Origin: Olsenella_K sp050953285
GTDB lineage: Bacteria > Actinomycetota > Coriobacteriia > Coriobacteriales > Atopobiaceae
Assembly: GCA_050953285.1 (NCBI GenBank)
Contig: JBMNMK010000001.1
Span: 186,001-250,000, forward strand
Direction of reading: 5' to 3'
DNA length: 64,000 nt
A program made the translations under genes and the position numbers. Positions 1 through 7,924 of the stretch are shown piece after piece. Positions within the stretch are counted from its first letter, which is position 1. Each line of letters opens with the position of its first letter. Below the pieces are notes generated by a model. It was not told the DNA's origin. It searched no databases and saw nothing but the letters and a program-made list of their open reading frames with translations.

Positions 1-2
1 GC

Positions 3-428
3 CCCATCTGCTTCAATTACGCTACGGGCGATACCTGCGCGGTTTGTTCTGACGCAAGCCGAGATAGATCAGTTATCTGCGTGGTTTCGGAGCCCAAAGA
101 TGTCTCGGCTATAGAGCGCACCGGGGCGTATCACGGCCTCTACCACGTGCTGGGCGGCGTCATCTCTCCCATGGATAAGATTGGGCCGGAGCAGCTTCAC
201 GTCAAAGAGCTGCTCTCCCGGCTGGCATCTGGTGAAGTGACCGAGGTCATCTTGGCCACCAATCCGGATGTGGAGGGAGAGACCACTGCGACGTATCTTT
301 CCAGAACGATCAAGCCGCTGGGGGTTGGCGTTTCTCGCCTGGCGAGCGGCCTGCCGGTGGGGGGAGATCTGGAGTACGCAGATGAAATCACGCTCGGCCG
401 TGCCATAGAGGCGCGTCGTGAGCTCTAG
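3..428 (+). CDS. recR: Recombination mediator protein RecR, 3' part (start lies left of the window)
   Basis: RecR works with RecO (and RecF) to load RecA on gapped single-stranded DNA. The visible part opens in the four-cysteine zinc finger (PIC, then a CAVC pair at about residue 14) and runs into a TOPRIM domain: VVSEPKD holds the conserved glutamate and NPDVEGETTATYLSR the acidic NxD motif, followed by the usual C-terminal GLPVGGDLEYADEITLGRA Walker-B-like segment. The frame is open to the window edge, so the N-terminal helix-hairpin-helix is simply outside. The stop at 426-428 is followed 12 bp later by the next gene, so the two are probably co-transcribed. Identification rests on motif recognition and is firm. 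Confidence 0.96.
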   Translation, partial: PICFNYATGDTCAVCSDASRDRSVICVVSEPKDVSAIERTGAYHGLYHVLGGVISPMDKIGPEQLHVKELLSRLASGEVTEVILATNPDVEGETTATYLSRTIKPLGVGVSRLASGLPVGGDLEYADEITLGRAIEARREL

Positions 429-440
429 ATAAGGAGTGTT

Positions 441-1172
441 ATGTCTCAAGAAACGTCTCACACGCCGAAGCACGCTGCGAATGCTGCACACGCTGCGACG
501 CCCGCAGCGCCTGCGGCAGAAGCATCTGACGCCGATGTCGTGGTGACACGGCCAGAGCCAGAGCGCGCCCCAGAGCCTGTGACCCTTGACCAGGCGGACC
601 AGTTTGACACGCTCGACCCCAGCGAAGGCGCGGTCTTTGACGCCGGAAGCACCGAGGACCTGAGTCGCGCGCGCACCACGCGCGTGAGCCCCAAGATTGT
701 GGCGCTTATCGCCCTAGCGGCAGCGCTGGTGGTCGTGGGCATCTTTGTGGGCATATCCAAGCTCACTCAGACGCCCGCCCAGCCCGCGGAGCCGCACGAG
801 CAAGAGCAGCAGCAGGTCGCCATTGACCAGACCATCACCTACCGCAACACCACCTATCAGCTGGTGCAAAACGGGGACACGTGGGAGCTGGTGTCGACCT
901 CGCAAGACGCGCCCGACCAAAGCCAGCGCGGCGACCTTCTGGGTACACCGGTGAGTCTCATCCTCTACAACGGAACCTTTGTGGTGCCGGAGAATCTGGC
1001 GGATGGCACCTGGGACGTGGCGGCGTATACCATCGGCTCGGGCTGGTCCATCATTTTGGATGAAAATGGGCAAAGTTGTGCAGGAACGGGGGAGATAACG
1101 TCTGCAGAATTAGCGGGCGATAAGATCGTGCTCTCGCTTGATTCTGGCCAGGTGACGGTCAATCTGGCATAG
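441..1172 (+). CDS. Membrane-anchored protein of unknown function, Ala/Pro-rich N-terminus
   Basis: Not recognised as a known family. The 243-residue product has a low-complexity, acidic and Ala/Pro-rich cytoplasmic N-terminus (about residues 1-90), one transmembrane segment (IVALIALAAALVVVGIFVGI, about 94-113), a Pro/Gln/Glu-rich linker and an extracytoplasmic C-terminal domain of about 110 residues with alternating short strands. There is no signal peptidase site or lipobox, so it should be a type II membrane protein. The ATG is preceded by an AAGGAG ribosome binding site at 432-437, which fixes the start. It lies directly after recR. Confidence 0.8.
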   Translation: MSQETSHTPKHAANAAHAATPAAPAAEASDADVVVTRPEPERAPEPVTLDQADQFDTLDPSEGAVFDAGSTEDLSRARTTRVSPKIVALIALAAALVVVGIFVGISKLTQTPAQPAEPHEQEQQQVAIDQTITYRNTTYQLVQNGDTWELVSTSQDAPDQSQRGDLLGTPVSLILYNGTFVVPENLADGTWDVAAYTIGSGWSIILDENGQSCAGTGEITSAELAGDKIVLSLDSGQVTVNLA

Positions 1173-1284
1173 GTGACCTGCGCATTTGCCGGCGCCGGTA
1201 CGCGCTTGGCGTGCGTGCGGTGGGCGTGGTACCAGGCGGTGCGCCCCGCCTTTGTATGCTCCAAAAAAATTTTCAAATTGGGGC

Positions 1285-1314
1285 TAGACACGGGTCTTGG
1301 TTTCTGTGTAGAAT
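1285..1314 (+). promoter_or_regulatory. Probable sigma-70-type promoter of tRNA-Asp
   Basis: TAGACA (1285-1290, 5 of 6 to the -35 consensus) and TAGAAT (1309-1314, 5 of 6 to the -10 consensus) are separated by 18 bp and end 19 bp before the tRNA. Called by eye. Confidence 0.55.
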
Positions 1315-1333
1315 AGCTTTCGCACTGAGGCGA

Positions 1334-1410
<77 letters not shown>

Positions 1411-1420
1411 TTGTACATTC

Positions 1421-1449
1421 AAGGACTCTCTTCGGGGAGTCCTTTTTTT
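1421..1449 (+). terminator. Intrinsic terminator after tRNA-Asp
   Basis: AAGGACTC and GAGTCCTT form an 8-bp stem with a TCTTCGGG loop, followed directly by a run of seven T. Confidence 0.9.
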
Positions 1450-1571
1450 GTGACTAGAGCCACCAAGTTCACTGCGCAGGGTTACATGACAGGTAGGGAG
1501 CGCATACAATAAGTGAGGCCACAGGAAAACTGTCAGGATCTGTTTGCATGTTGCTTGAAGGAGATGTGCGC

Positions 1572-2309
1572 ATGAGTGTATCGTCGAGCGCGCCCAACTC
1601 CATAGATGATCAAAAACCTACGGGTTCACCTGAGCAGAGCTGCACCAATCTTGCCGTGTTTGACTTTGATGGCACCTGTATTGATTCTCAGTCTGGCACG
1701 CTCTTCTCGCTCTATCTGTTCAAGCGCGGCTACTTAAGCGTTTCTCGGGCTGCACGTCTCTTTAGGTGGGGTGCTCGCTATCTTCTGCATCTTCCTAACC
1801 GCCAAGAGGAGTCACGGGAGATCATTATTGAATCTCTCAACGAGCACACGGTGGATGAAGTCAAGCAGATCATGAACGACTTTTTTGAAGAGGCCTTGGT
1901 GCGCCGCTTTAGAAAGAAAGCCTTAGATGAGGTGGCGCAGCGGCATGAAGAGGGCTGCATAACCATCCTGCTTTCTGCCACGTTTTCTGGCATTGCGGCG
2001 CCGGCCGCGCGCTATCTGGGCATGGACGTGTGCATTGCCACAGAGATGGAGACGGACGGAGAGGGCAAGTACACAGGCAAAGTCTTAGGTCCCGTTATTG
2101 CCGGCAAGGAGAAACCACGCGCCGTTGAGCGTTGGGCAAACGAGCACCTTGGCCAAGGAGCGTGGCGCATTCTCTACGCATACGGTGACCACCACACGGA
2201 CGAATATCTCTTGGAACGCGCTGTCCGGCCGTTTGTTGTCTCGCCCGGCAAGACGCTCAAGCAGATAGCCAAACGACGCGGGTGGCCAATTGTGGACTGG
2301 AGCAGGTAA
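1572..2309 (+). CDS. HAD-superfamily (subfamily IB) phosphatase
   Basis: A 245-residue haloacid-dehalogenase-type phosphomonoesterase; the substrate cannot be told. Motif I is FDFDGTCIDSQSGTLF (nucleophile and acid/base aspartates), motif II is LLSATFSG, motif III is the lysine in AGKEKPRAV, and motif IV is YAYGDHHTDEYLL with two acidic residues. The helical cap between motifs I and II resembles subfamily IB (SerB-like, CicA-like) enzymes. I chose the ATG at 1572 because AAGGAG lies 8 bp upstream (1558-1563); an in-frame ATG at 1548 has no such site. It is monocistronic and is followed within 60 bp by an insertion sequence. Confidence 0.85.
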   Translation: MSVSSSAPNSIDDQKPTGSPEQSCTNLAVFDFDGTCIDSQSGTLFSLYLFKRGYLSVSRAARLFRWGARYLLHLPNRQEESREIIIESLNEHTVDEVKQIMNDFFEEALVRRFRKKALDEVAQRHEEGCITILLSATFSGIAAPAARYLGMDVCIATEMETDGEGKYTGKVLGPVIAGKEKPRAVERWANEHLGQGAWRILYAYGDHHTDEYLLERAVRPFVVSPGKTLKQIAKRRGWPIVDWSR

Positions 2310-2398
2310 TAAAGTCCATCTTGTCCATATATACGTGCTCATTTACTGAATACGTATAAAAAAATTTCTCTCCGTTAGACCAGCGTTGACGTAATAAT

Positions 2399-2460
2399 GT
2401 CCCGTCCCCGCCCTAGGATGAATGTCGCCAAACATCAACATCGAAGAGACGGGGACGGGA
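2399..2460 (+). promoter_or_regulatory. Hairpin ending on the transposase start codon
   Basis: TCCCGTCCCCG (2400-2410) is the exact inverse of CGGGGACGGGA (2450-2460), an 11-bp GC-rich stem whose last base is the A of the preferred ATG. Such structures in IS leaders limit transposase translation, especially in transcripts entering from outside; that role is inferred here. Confidence 0.5.
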
Positions 2461-3506
2461 TGCTGGACATCATACTCCATGAGATGGAGGGGCTCTCCCT
2501 CGGGGAGAAGCGTGAGCTCATCTGTGCCACGAAGGCGGCGGTCGCGCGCGAGCTTGGCAAGCAGGCAGATGGCGCGACGCCCAGATCATGCCCCCGGTGC
2601 GGCTCTTCCTCCTTCATCAGGAAAGGGCACAATGCCGACGGCTCCCAGCGCTGGCTCTGCAAGGGGTGCGGGAGGACGTTCTCGTCCAAGAGCAGGGGCC
2701 TGCTCGCCGCCTCGAAGCTCGATGCCACGACCTGGGCGCTCTTCGTGGAAGCAACGCTTTCGGGCTCAAGCCTGAGGCAGTGCGCGAAGACGTGCCATGT
2801 GTGCCTCAGGACCTCCTGGTTCATGCGCATGAGACTCTGCGAGGTCATGGCGCGCTCGCTTCTCGCCTTCAGGACCGGACCTTCGGTCTCCTGGCAGGTA
2901 GACGGCGCCTACCTCGACGAGTCCCTCACGGGAAACAGGGCAAGGAGTGCTGCCAAGATGCCGAGGAAGCCTCACAAGCACGGCGGCGCCGTCCATGCGC
3001 GCGGCATCTCCAACCTCAAGGTCTGCGTCATCTGCGGAGCCAATGATGCCGGAGACGAGCTCTGCCGCGTGGCCGACAGGGGAAGGCCGAAGGATGAGGC
3101 CCTGAGAGACGCCATCAAGGGTCTCGGTCCTGGCACCTGGGTGGCGACCGACGCCCATCAGGGCTACAAGCGCGTGCTTCCCGCCCTCGGCATCACCGAG
3201 CATGCCGCCACCGACACGCGCCTGCAGAAGGACGGCGAGCTTGGCATGGTCAACGCGATGCACCAGAGGCTGCGCATCTTCCTTGCCCCATTCCACGGCG
3301 TATCCACCAAGTGGCTGGACCACTACCTCTCCTGGTTCCTTTGGCTCGAGCAGGCAAGGCGCTCGGACGCAGACGGGCTTCAGACGCTTTCCGGCCAGAG
3401 CGCCTGCGGCTTCTACGAGCATACGAGGCGCCAGATGATCGATCGTCCCCAGCCCTTCTGGGACTATTGGCAACGGCAGGGAGCGGCTACGTCAATGCTG
3501 GTCTAA
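2460..3506 (+). CDS. IS1595-family (ISXO2-like) transposase
   Basis: Catalyses cut-and-paste transposition of the surrounding element. An N-terminal zinc ribbon (CPRCG then CKGCG, around residues 43-69 from this start) is followed by an HTH-like region and the ISXO2 DDE/DDN catalytic core: VDGAYLDES gives the first Asp, VATDAHQGYKRV the second, and NAMHQRLRIFLAPFHGVSTKWLDHYLSWF the family's C-terminal signature. It is 348 residues from the ATG at 2460. An in-frame ATG at 2397 would add 21 basic residues but sits almost inside the terminal repeat without a ribosome binding site. There is no frameshift or stop. Confidence 0.9.
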   Translation: MLDIILHEMEGLSLGEKRELICATKAAVARELGKQADGATPRSCPRCGSSSFIRKGHNADGSQRWLCKGCGRTFSSKSRGLLAASKLDATTWALFVEATLSGSSLRQCAKTCHVCLRTSWFMRMRLCEVMARSLLAFRTGPSVSWQVDGAYLDESLTGNRARSAAKMPRKPHKHGGAVHARGISNLKVCVICGANDAGDELCRVADRGRPKDEALRDAIKGLGPGTWVATDAHQGYKRVLPALGITEHAATDTRLQKDGELGMVNAMHQRLRIFLAPFHGVSTKWLDHYLSWFLWLEQARRSDADGLQTLSGQSACGFYEHTRRQMIDRPQPFWDYWQRQGAATSMLV

Positions 3507-3556
3507 CAGAGAGAAAAATTTTTATGATCCCATTAATTTGCGCATATGCTGGCACG

Positions 3557-3578
3557 TTTGTAGTATCTTTTCTACAAA
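3557..3578 (+). promoter_or_regulatory. Inverted repeat upstream of the Rrf2-type regulator, possible operator
   Basis: TTTGTAG (3557-3563) and CTACAAA (3572-3578) form a perfect 7-bp dyad with an 8-bp centre, 27 bp before the GTG start. Rrf2 proteins bind such dyads and often control themselves; binding here is inferred from position only. Confidence 0.45.
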
Positions 3579-3604
3579 TTGTTCCTATTTTGGAGGCATA
3601 TCTC

Positions 3605-4180
3605 GTGGACATTTCTAGAAAGACAGACTATGCCCTGCGAATGATTGCTGATCTGGTTCGAAACCAAGGCTCAGTTGTCTCTGTGAGAAACGCGGCAGAT
3701 GATAACCGAGTACCTTATTCGTTTGCACGTTCCATTCAACATGATCTCGTGGCGGCAGGAATCATTGTGAGTCTGCGTGGTTCTCACGGTGGTATGAAGT
3801 TGGCGGTTGACCCCAAAGAAGTCACCATGCTCGAGATCATCGAGGCGCTGCAGGGGCCGGTCAACGTGGCGGTGTGTGATACGTCCGAGCACGATTATCC
3901 CTGTCCCAACCTGGAAACCTGCCGCTTCAACCGCATCTGGTGCGGCGCGCGCAAGCTTCTGGAGGCCTACTTCTCTTCCATCACGCTGAGTGAGGCCGTG
4001 CTGGGTGCAGACAAGAACAAGACGCACTTCACGGAACTTGCGCACCTGGCCGCAAACATTGGAGACGTGGCGCTGGCCCCCTGCCTGCACGCACACTTTG
4101 ATGAGGGCGCGGATAATGCCGATGCGCTGCCCTTTTATAAGGACGCGCGGGATGGCAGCATCTTGCACGGAGTCATGTAA
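3605..4180 (+). CDS. Rrf2-family transcriptional regulator
   Basis: A 191-residue winged-helix regulator of the Rrf2 group (IscR, NsrR, RirA relatives). The N-terminus MDISRKTDYALRMIADL is the family signature, and the wing motif ends GSHGGMKLA. A cysteine cluster follows (CDTSEHDYPC, then C six residues later, then a fourth at IWCGAR), in the place where IscR and NsrR hold an iron-sulfur cluster, so it may sense redox, NO or cluster status. The start is GTG at 3605 with GGAGG 8 bp upstream; the longer open frame to the left runs into the IS. Its stop abuts the GTG of the MutY-like gene, so the two are one operon, linking this sensor to DNA repair and probably to the rubrerythrin downstream. 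Confidence 0.88.
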   Translation: MDISRKTDYALRMIADLVRNQGSVVSVRNAADDNRVPYSFARSIQHDLVAAGIIVSLRGSHGGMKLAVDPKEVTMLEIIEALQGPVNVAVCDTSEHDYPCPNLETCRFNRIWCGARKLLEAYFSSITLSEAVLGADKNKTHFTELAHLAANIGDVALAPCLHAHFDEGADNADALPFYKDARDGSILHGVM

Positions 4181-5086
4181 GTGAGCGCGGACGCAAGCGC
4201 GGACGCAGCTTCCCGGCAGCTCCTGTGGGACGATCTCCCAGAGGAGCTGCTCGCCTTTAGGCTCAAAGTGCTGGTAGAAGGCAAGCGACGCTATCGTGAC
4301 CTTCCCTGGAGAAACACGCGCGACCCCTACGCCATCTGGATTTCCGAGGTGATGCTCCAGCAGACGCAGGTGGCGCGCGTCGACGGCCGCTGGCAGCGCT
4401 GGCTCGAGCAATTCCCCACGGTCCAGGCCTTGGCGGCGGCATCGACCACCGACGTCCTGCGCGCGTGGCAGGGCATGGGCTACAACCGCCGCGCGCTCTC
4501 GCTGCATGAGGCGGCGCAGCGCATTGCGGCCATGGACGCGTTTCCCTCAGGCGAGAAGGACCTGGTGTCGCTGCCCGGCATTGGCCCTACCACAGCCGCG
4601 GGTATCCGCGCCTTTGCCTTCAACATGAGCGGCGTCTACCTGGAAACCAACGTGCGCAGCGTCTTTCTGCACGAGCTCTTTCCCCAGCAGCTTGATGTGG
4701 GCGATAAAACCCTCCAGCCGCTGGTGCGCCAAACCTGTCCGCCCGACGATGCGGACCCGGAAGACAACCCGCGCAGCTGGTACTACGCGCTTCTGGACTA
4801 CGGCGCCTATCTCAAGCAGACCATACTCAATCCGTCGCGGCGTTCCCGCAGCTACACCAAGCAGTCGCGCTTTGAGGGGTCGCATCGCCAGAAGCGGGCG
4901 GCAGCGCTTAGGTTGCTTCTTCAGCACCCTGAGGGGATGAGTGTGACGCTCCTGTGTAATCTCATGAGCGCTGAAGAGCAGGCGGCCAACAGGCCTGCCA
5001 TCGACATTACACAGGTAGAGACGCTGCTTGCCGAGCTTGCGCGTGAAGGCTTTTGTCACGAACGAGGTGGTATTTGGTTGGCGTGA
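4181..5086 (+). CDS. MutY-like A/G-specific DNA glycosylase lacking the iron-sulfur cluster
   Basis: Base-excision repair glycosylase of the HhH-GPD superfamily, 301 residues. WISEVMLQQTQVARV carries the catalytic glutamate of MutY, and LPGIGPTTAAGIRAFAFN is the helix-hairpin-helix. Two departures stand out. The residue matching the catalytic Asp138 of E. coli MutY is Glu (YLETNVRSV). The C-X6-C-X2-C-X5-C cluster loop after DYGAYLK is absent, replaced by NPSRRSRSYTKQSRFEGS. Both fit a distinct cluster-less MutY-like subfamily rather than decay, since the rest is well kept. The C-terminal region is a winged-helix-like segment, not a clear NUDIX domain. GTG start immediately after the Rrf2 stop. 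Confidence 0.85.
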   Translation: MSADASADAASRQLLWDDLPEELLAFRLKVLVEGKRRYRDLPWRNTRDPYAIWISEVMLQQTQVARVDGRWQRWLEQFPTVQALAAASTTDVLRAWQGMGYNRRALSLHEAAQRIAAMDAFPSGEKDLVSLPGIGPTTAAGIRAFAFNMSGVYLETNVRSVFLHELFPQQLDVGDKTLQPLVRQTCPPDDADPEDNPRSWYYALLDYGAYLKQTILNPSRRSRSYTKQSRFEGSHRQKRAAALRLLLQHPEGMSVTLLCNLMSAEEQAANRPAIDITQVETLLAELAREGFCHERGGIWLA

Positions 5087-5105
5087 TGGGTATCATGTGT
5101 TCAGG

Positions 5106-5129
5106 ACCTTTGAGAGGGAGCTCAAAGGT
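5106..5129 (+). promoter_or_regulatory. Perfect 9-bp stem-loop between the MutY-like gene and rubrerythrin
   Basis: ACCTTTGAG (5106-5114) and CTCAAAGGT (5121-5129) flank a 6-base loop, 20 bp after the upstream stop and 44 bp before the rubrerythrin ATG. There is no T-run, so it is more likely an operator dyad or an mRNA-processing or stabilising hairpin than a terminator. Confidence 0.5.
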
Positions 5130-5173
5130 GAGGGAAATTACATGTCCCAATTGGGTGTGAGAGAGGAGTTTTT

Positions 5174-5719
5174 ATGGCAGTGGATTTTGAGAATTCCCAG
5201 ACCAAGAAGAACCTCGAGGCAGCTTTTGCAGGTGAGTCTCAGGCAACTAACAAGTATGCCTACTACGCCAGCAAGGCAAAGAAGGAGGGCTATGAGCAGC
5301 TCTCTGCCATCTTCACCGAGACCTCCGGCAACGAGCGTGAGCATGCAAAGCTCTGGTTCAAGTATCTCCACGAGGGCGATGTGCCTGACACGCTGACCAA
5401 CCTCAAGGATGCTGCAGGCGGCGAGAATTACGAGTGGACCGAGATGTACCCTGGCTTTGCCAAGACGGCAGACGAGGAGGGCTTCAAGGAGATTGCAGCC
5501 AAGTTCCGCATGGTCGGTGAGGTCGAGAAGCACCACGAGGAGCGCTATCTCAAGCTCGTCGAGCGCGTGGAGAAGGGCGAGGTCTTCTCTCGTCCTGGCG
5601 TCAAGGTCTGGAAGTGCCGCAACTGCGGTCACCTGCACGTTGGTGAGACTGCACCCAAGGTTTGCCCTGTCTGCAACCACCCGCAGTCCTACTTTGAGGA
5701 GCAGGCACTTAATTACTAA
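5174..5719 (+). CDS. rbr: Rubrerythrin (non-heme di-iron peroxidase)
   Basis: Cytoplasmic NADH-linked peroxide scavenger of anaerobes, 181 residues. The N-terminal ferritin-like four-helix domain supplies the di-iron ligands (GESQA and ETSGNEREHAK; then GEVEKHHEERY). The C-terminal rubredoxin-like domain has two CxxC pairs (CRNCG and CPVCN) for a mononuclear Fe(SCys)4 site. Length and order match classical Rbr. GAGGAG lies 7 bp before the ATG. It implies an anaerobic or microaerophilic host. A hairpin upstream and a clear terminator downstream suggest it is expressed alone. Confidence 0.97.
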   Translation: MAVDFENSQTKKNLEAAFAGESQATNKYAYYASKAKKEGYEQLSAIFTETSGNEREHAKLWFKYLHEGDVPDTLTNLKDAAGGENYEWTEMYPGFAKTADEEGFKEIAAKFRMVGEVEKHHEERYLKLVERVEKGEVFSRPGVKVWKCRNCGHLHVGETAPKVCPVCNHPQSYFEEQALNY

Positions 5720-5830
5720 GTAATGGTGCCCACTTGCTGCGCTCATCAGATGGCTTGAACGCGAGGTCGCTCAGACGCCGGGTCGATCGACCGCTCGAAC
5801 ACCGGGTCGATAGGCATCTGGTAGGCACAT

Positions 5831-5870
5831 AAAAAAGTGAAGGTCAGAGGCTATGTCTCTGACCTTTTTA
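5831..5870. terminator. Bidirectional intrinsic terminator between rbr and the sensor kinase
   Basis: AAGGTCAGAG (5840-5849) and CTCTGACCTT (5857-5866) form a 10-bp stem with T-runs in both directions (T to 5869 on plus, A-run at 5831-5836 read on minus). It serves the convergent rbr and kinase genes. The rest of 5720-5973 holds no gene; CCGGGTCGAT occurs twice, about 24 bp apart. Confidence 0.9.
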
Positions 5871-5973
5871 CATATATGTGTGCTGGTGGTGGCACCGGAT
5901 CCGTCGCTCGATCCACTGCGCAACCCGTCGTCTAACACGACGGTTCGTGGAGAAGTGTGAGCACACAGCGCGC

Positions 5974-7161
5974 TCACCGGTTGCTGCTCCGCGCCGCCGC
6001 GTCCAGCCTTGTCGCATCCGCCGCCGCATCCGGGTCCACCACATCGCACGTCACCACAAAGGCCTTGGTGTAGGGGTCAAGCGGCTGCATGAGTTCCAGC
6101 TGGTAGCCCGAGAGATCCACTATGCGTTCCACAATGGAAAGCCCCAGCCCAAAGCCGCCGTCTGCTGAGCGCGTGTTTCCTGTGCTGTCATCCTGCGAGA
6201 AGGGCTGCGTAAGCAGGGACAGGTCTACGTGGATGGGGCACCCAGTGTCTGCCACGTAGACGCGGGCAACACCGCCCACCACCTGCAATGACAGCGCAAT
6301 GGTGGTGTGCGCGGGATTGTGTTGAAGCGCATTGTTGATGAGGTTAGTGAAGACGCGCGCAAGCTGTGAGGCATCGGCCATGATCCAGCAGGGCGTATCT
6401 GGAATATCCATCACAATCTGGCAGCTGTGCTGTTCAATGTCTGGATAGAGGTCTGCAGCACAGCTGCGCAGCAGCTCACACAGGTCACACACACTGGGAT
6501 GCAGCGTGAACGAGCCACCTTCTATCTGGGAAAACTCCAAAAGCATGGTGGTGAGCTGGCTCACGCGCAACGCCTTTTGAGAGATGGTCTCAAGCTGCTG
6601 CTTTTGCTTGCAGGGATCGGGTTCAAGTCCATCTGTCAGCGCTTGCGAGAGGCCGGCAATGGAGGTGATCGGTGTGCGGATGTCGTGTGCCAGGTTGGCA
6701 ATGGCCAAGTTTTGAGCGCGGGTTCTTCTCGCCTGCTCACTGGTCAGTTCCTCATGCACCGCACGGATCTTGTTGTTCACGATTATCGAAAACACTATGC
6801 AGGCGGCAACGACGGGCGCAGCCAGGCAGAGTGCGGCAACGATGAGGAAAAACAGGGCAAGGCCGGTTCCTGAAAATGCAAGGGCGGCGTTGCCGGAAAG
6901 GATGCTGGCAAAGAGCCTGCCCATGAGCGCTGGCATCATGAGGAGCAGGCTGATGAGGCCTTGCGGATGGGTTGCCTGCGTAAACTCTGGTATCAGCCGC
7001 TCGAGCGGGGGCAGGATAAGGTTGTCGACCAGCATGTATGCGCCCGCATCTGCAACGGTCGTGATCACGCAGGTAATGAAAAATGCAACGATGAGATAAA
7101 TGCGCAGGTCAAGCACCTTGGTGGAGCTCGCACCTGCGGCGGGCGTAGTGTTTTGCATCAT
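5974..7161 (-). CDS. Two-component sensor histidine kinase
   Basis: Membrane sensor kinase of 395 residues, partner of the response regulator whose 3' end it overlaps by 4 bp. There are three or four hydrophobic segments (about 19-45, 68-90, 97-128), so the sensing part is mostly within or near the membrane. A HAMP-like linker leads to the dimerisation helix with the phosphoacceptor in NLAHDIRTP (His159). The ATPase domain has an N box NLINNALQH (about 273-281), a G1 box ADTGCPI and a G2 box GGFGLGLSI. All residues needed for activity are present. The signal is unknown. Confidence 0.92.
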   Translation of the reverse strand: MMQNTTPAAGASSTKVLDLRIYLIVAFFITCVITTVADAGAYMLVDNLILPPLERLIPEFTQATHPQGLISLLLMMPALMGRLFASILSGNAALAFSGTGLALFFLIVAALCLAAPVVAACIVFSIIVNNKIRAVHEELTSEQARRTRAQNLAIANLAHDIRTPITSIAGLSQALTDGLEPDPCKQKQQLETISQKALRVSQLTTMLLEFSQIEGGSFTLHPSVCDLCELLRSCAADLYPDIEQHSCQIVMDIPDTPCWIMADASQLARVFTNLINNALQHNPAHTTIALSLQVVGGVARVYVADTGCPIHVDLSLLTQPFSQDDSTGNTRSADGGFGLGLSIVERIVDLSGYQLELMQPLDPYTKAFVVTCDVVDPDAAADATRLDAAARSSNR

Positions 7162-7844
7162 GAGACCAGCCTGTAGCCGATGCCGCGGATGGTTTGGATG
7201 TAGCGCTGGGGTTCGAGCGAGAGCTTAGCGCGCAGCTTTGAAACGCAGACCATCACGGAATTGTCCACGTCAAAGCCCTCTTCTTCCCAGACGTGATCAA
7301 AGATTTGTCGCTTGGTGAACACCTTGTTGGGGTGGCTCATAAAAAGTTGCATCAGTTTGAACTCTTGCGCGGTGAGGGCAATGTCGTTTCCGCCCGCGCA
7401 TACCACGGCCTCATCGGGCTTGAGCACGAGGTCTCCTACTGTAAGATTCGCCTGTGCATGGGTGGTATCTGCACCGCCGAGCTGGGTATAGCGCCTGAGA
7501 TGTGAGCCCACGCGCGCTACCAGCTCCAGCGGATTGAAAGGCTTGGCCAAGTAATCATCTGCACCCAGGTTGAGGCCTAAGATCTTGTCGGGGTCTTCTC
7601 CCTTAGCGCTCAGCAAGATGACCGGAACGGCGCTGGTCTGGCGGATCTGCTTGAGCGTTTCATAGCCGTTGAGCTTGGGCATCATGATGTCCAGAAGCAC
7701 CAAATCGGGCTCTTCTTGAGAAAGCGCACGCAAGGCCTCAACACCGTCGGGTGCCTCTTTGATGGCAAAGCCGGCGTTTTCAAGATACATGCGCACCACG
7801 TCTCTGATGGACGCATCATCATCAACTACCAGCACATATCCCAT
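7158..7844 (-). CDS. OmpR/PhoB-family response regulator
   Basis: DNA-binding response regulator of 228 residues. The receiver domain has the acidic pair VDDD (8-10), phosphoacceptor Asp52 in LLDIMMP, Ser79 and Lys101 (YLAKPF). The C-terminal winged helix (about 130-228) has the recognition region TKRQIFDHVWEEEGFDVDNSVMVCVSKLRAKL and ends RGIGYRLV, typical of the OmpR/PhoB class. It is the first gene of the pair with the kinase. Four 11-bp direct repeats lie 81-124 bp upstream of its start and are the likely binding site. Confidence 0.95.
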   Translation of the reverse strand: MGYVLVVDDDASIRDVVRMYLENAGFAIKEAPDGVEALRALSQEEPDLVLLDIMMPKLNGYETLKQIRQTSAVPVILLSAKGEDPDKILGLNLGADDYLAKPFNPLELVARVGSHLRRYTQLGGADTTHAQANLTVGDLVLKPDEAVVCAGGNDIALTAQEFKLMQLFMSHPNKVFTKRQIFDHVWEEEGFDVDNSVMVCVSKLRAKLSLEPQRYIQTIRGIGYRLVS

Positions 7845-7924
7845 ATGTGTCCCTTCTAGCCAGCTCGATAGCCCTCCGAGCGAATGCCAGACGCCTTACG
7901 AAGGGCGCCTGGCAGGTGGTTCTC

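Larger units (their letters stand above)
2365..3516 (+). mobile_element. IS1595-family insertion sequence with imperfect terminal inverted repeats
   Basis: The ends carry long inverted repeats: TTTCTCTCCGTTAGACCAGC... from 2365 and its inverse ending at 3516, about 29 bp with two or three mismatches, both running to ...TTGACGTA next to the transposase gene. The flanks are A/T-rich on both sides (A-run at 2358-2364, T-run at 3519-3523), so the exact outer base and the 8-bp target duplication expected for this family cannot be fixed by eye. The single ORF is intact, so the copy could be active. It lies between the HAD phosphatase gene and the Rrf2-type regulator. Confidence 0.85.

Noticed and set aside
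2357..3524. 8-bp target duplication of the IS1595 element
   Set aside because: Flanks are A/T-rich on both sides but I could not align an exact 8-bp repeat.
3311..3604. Upstream extension of the Rrf2-type gene
   Set aside because: The open frame runs back into the IS; the GTG at 3605 with GGAGG gives the normal family N-terminus.
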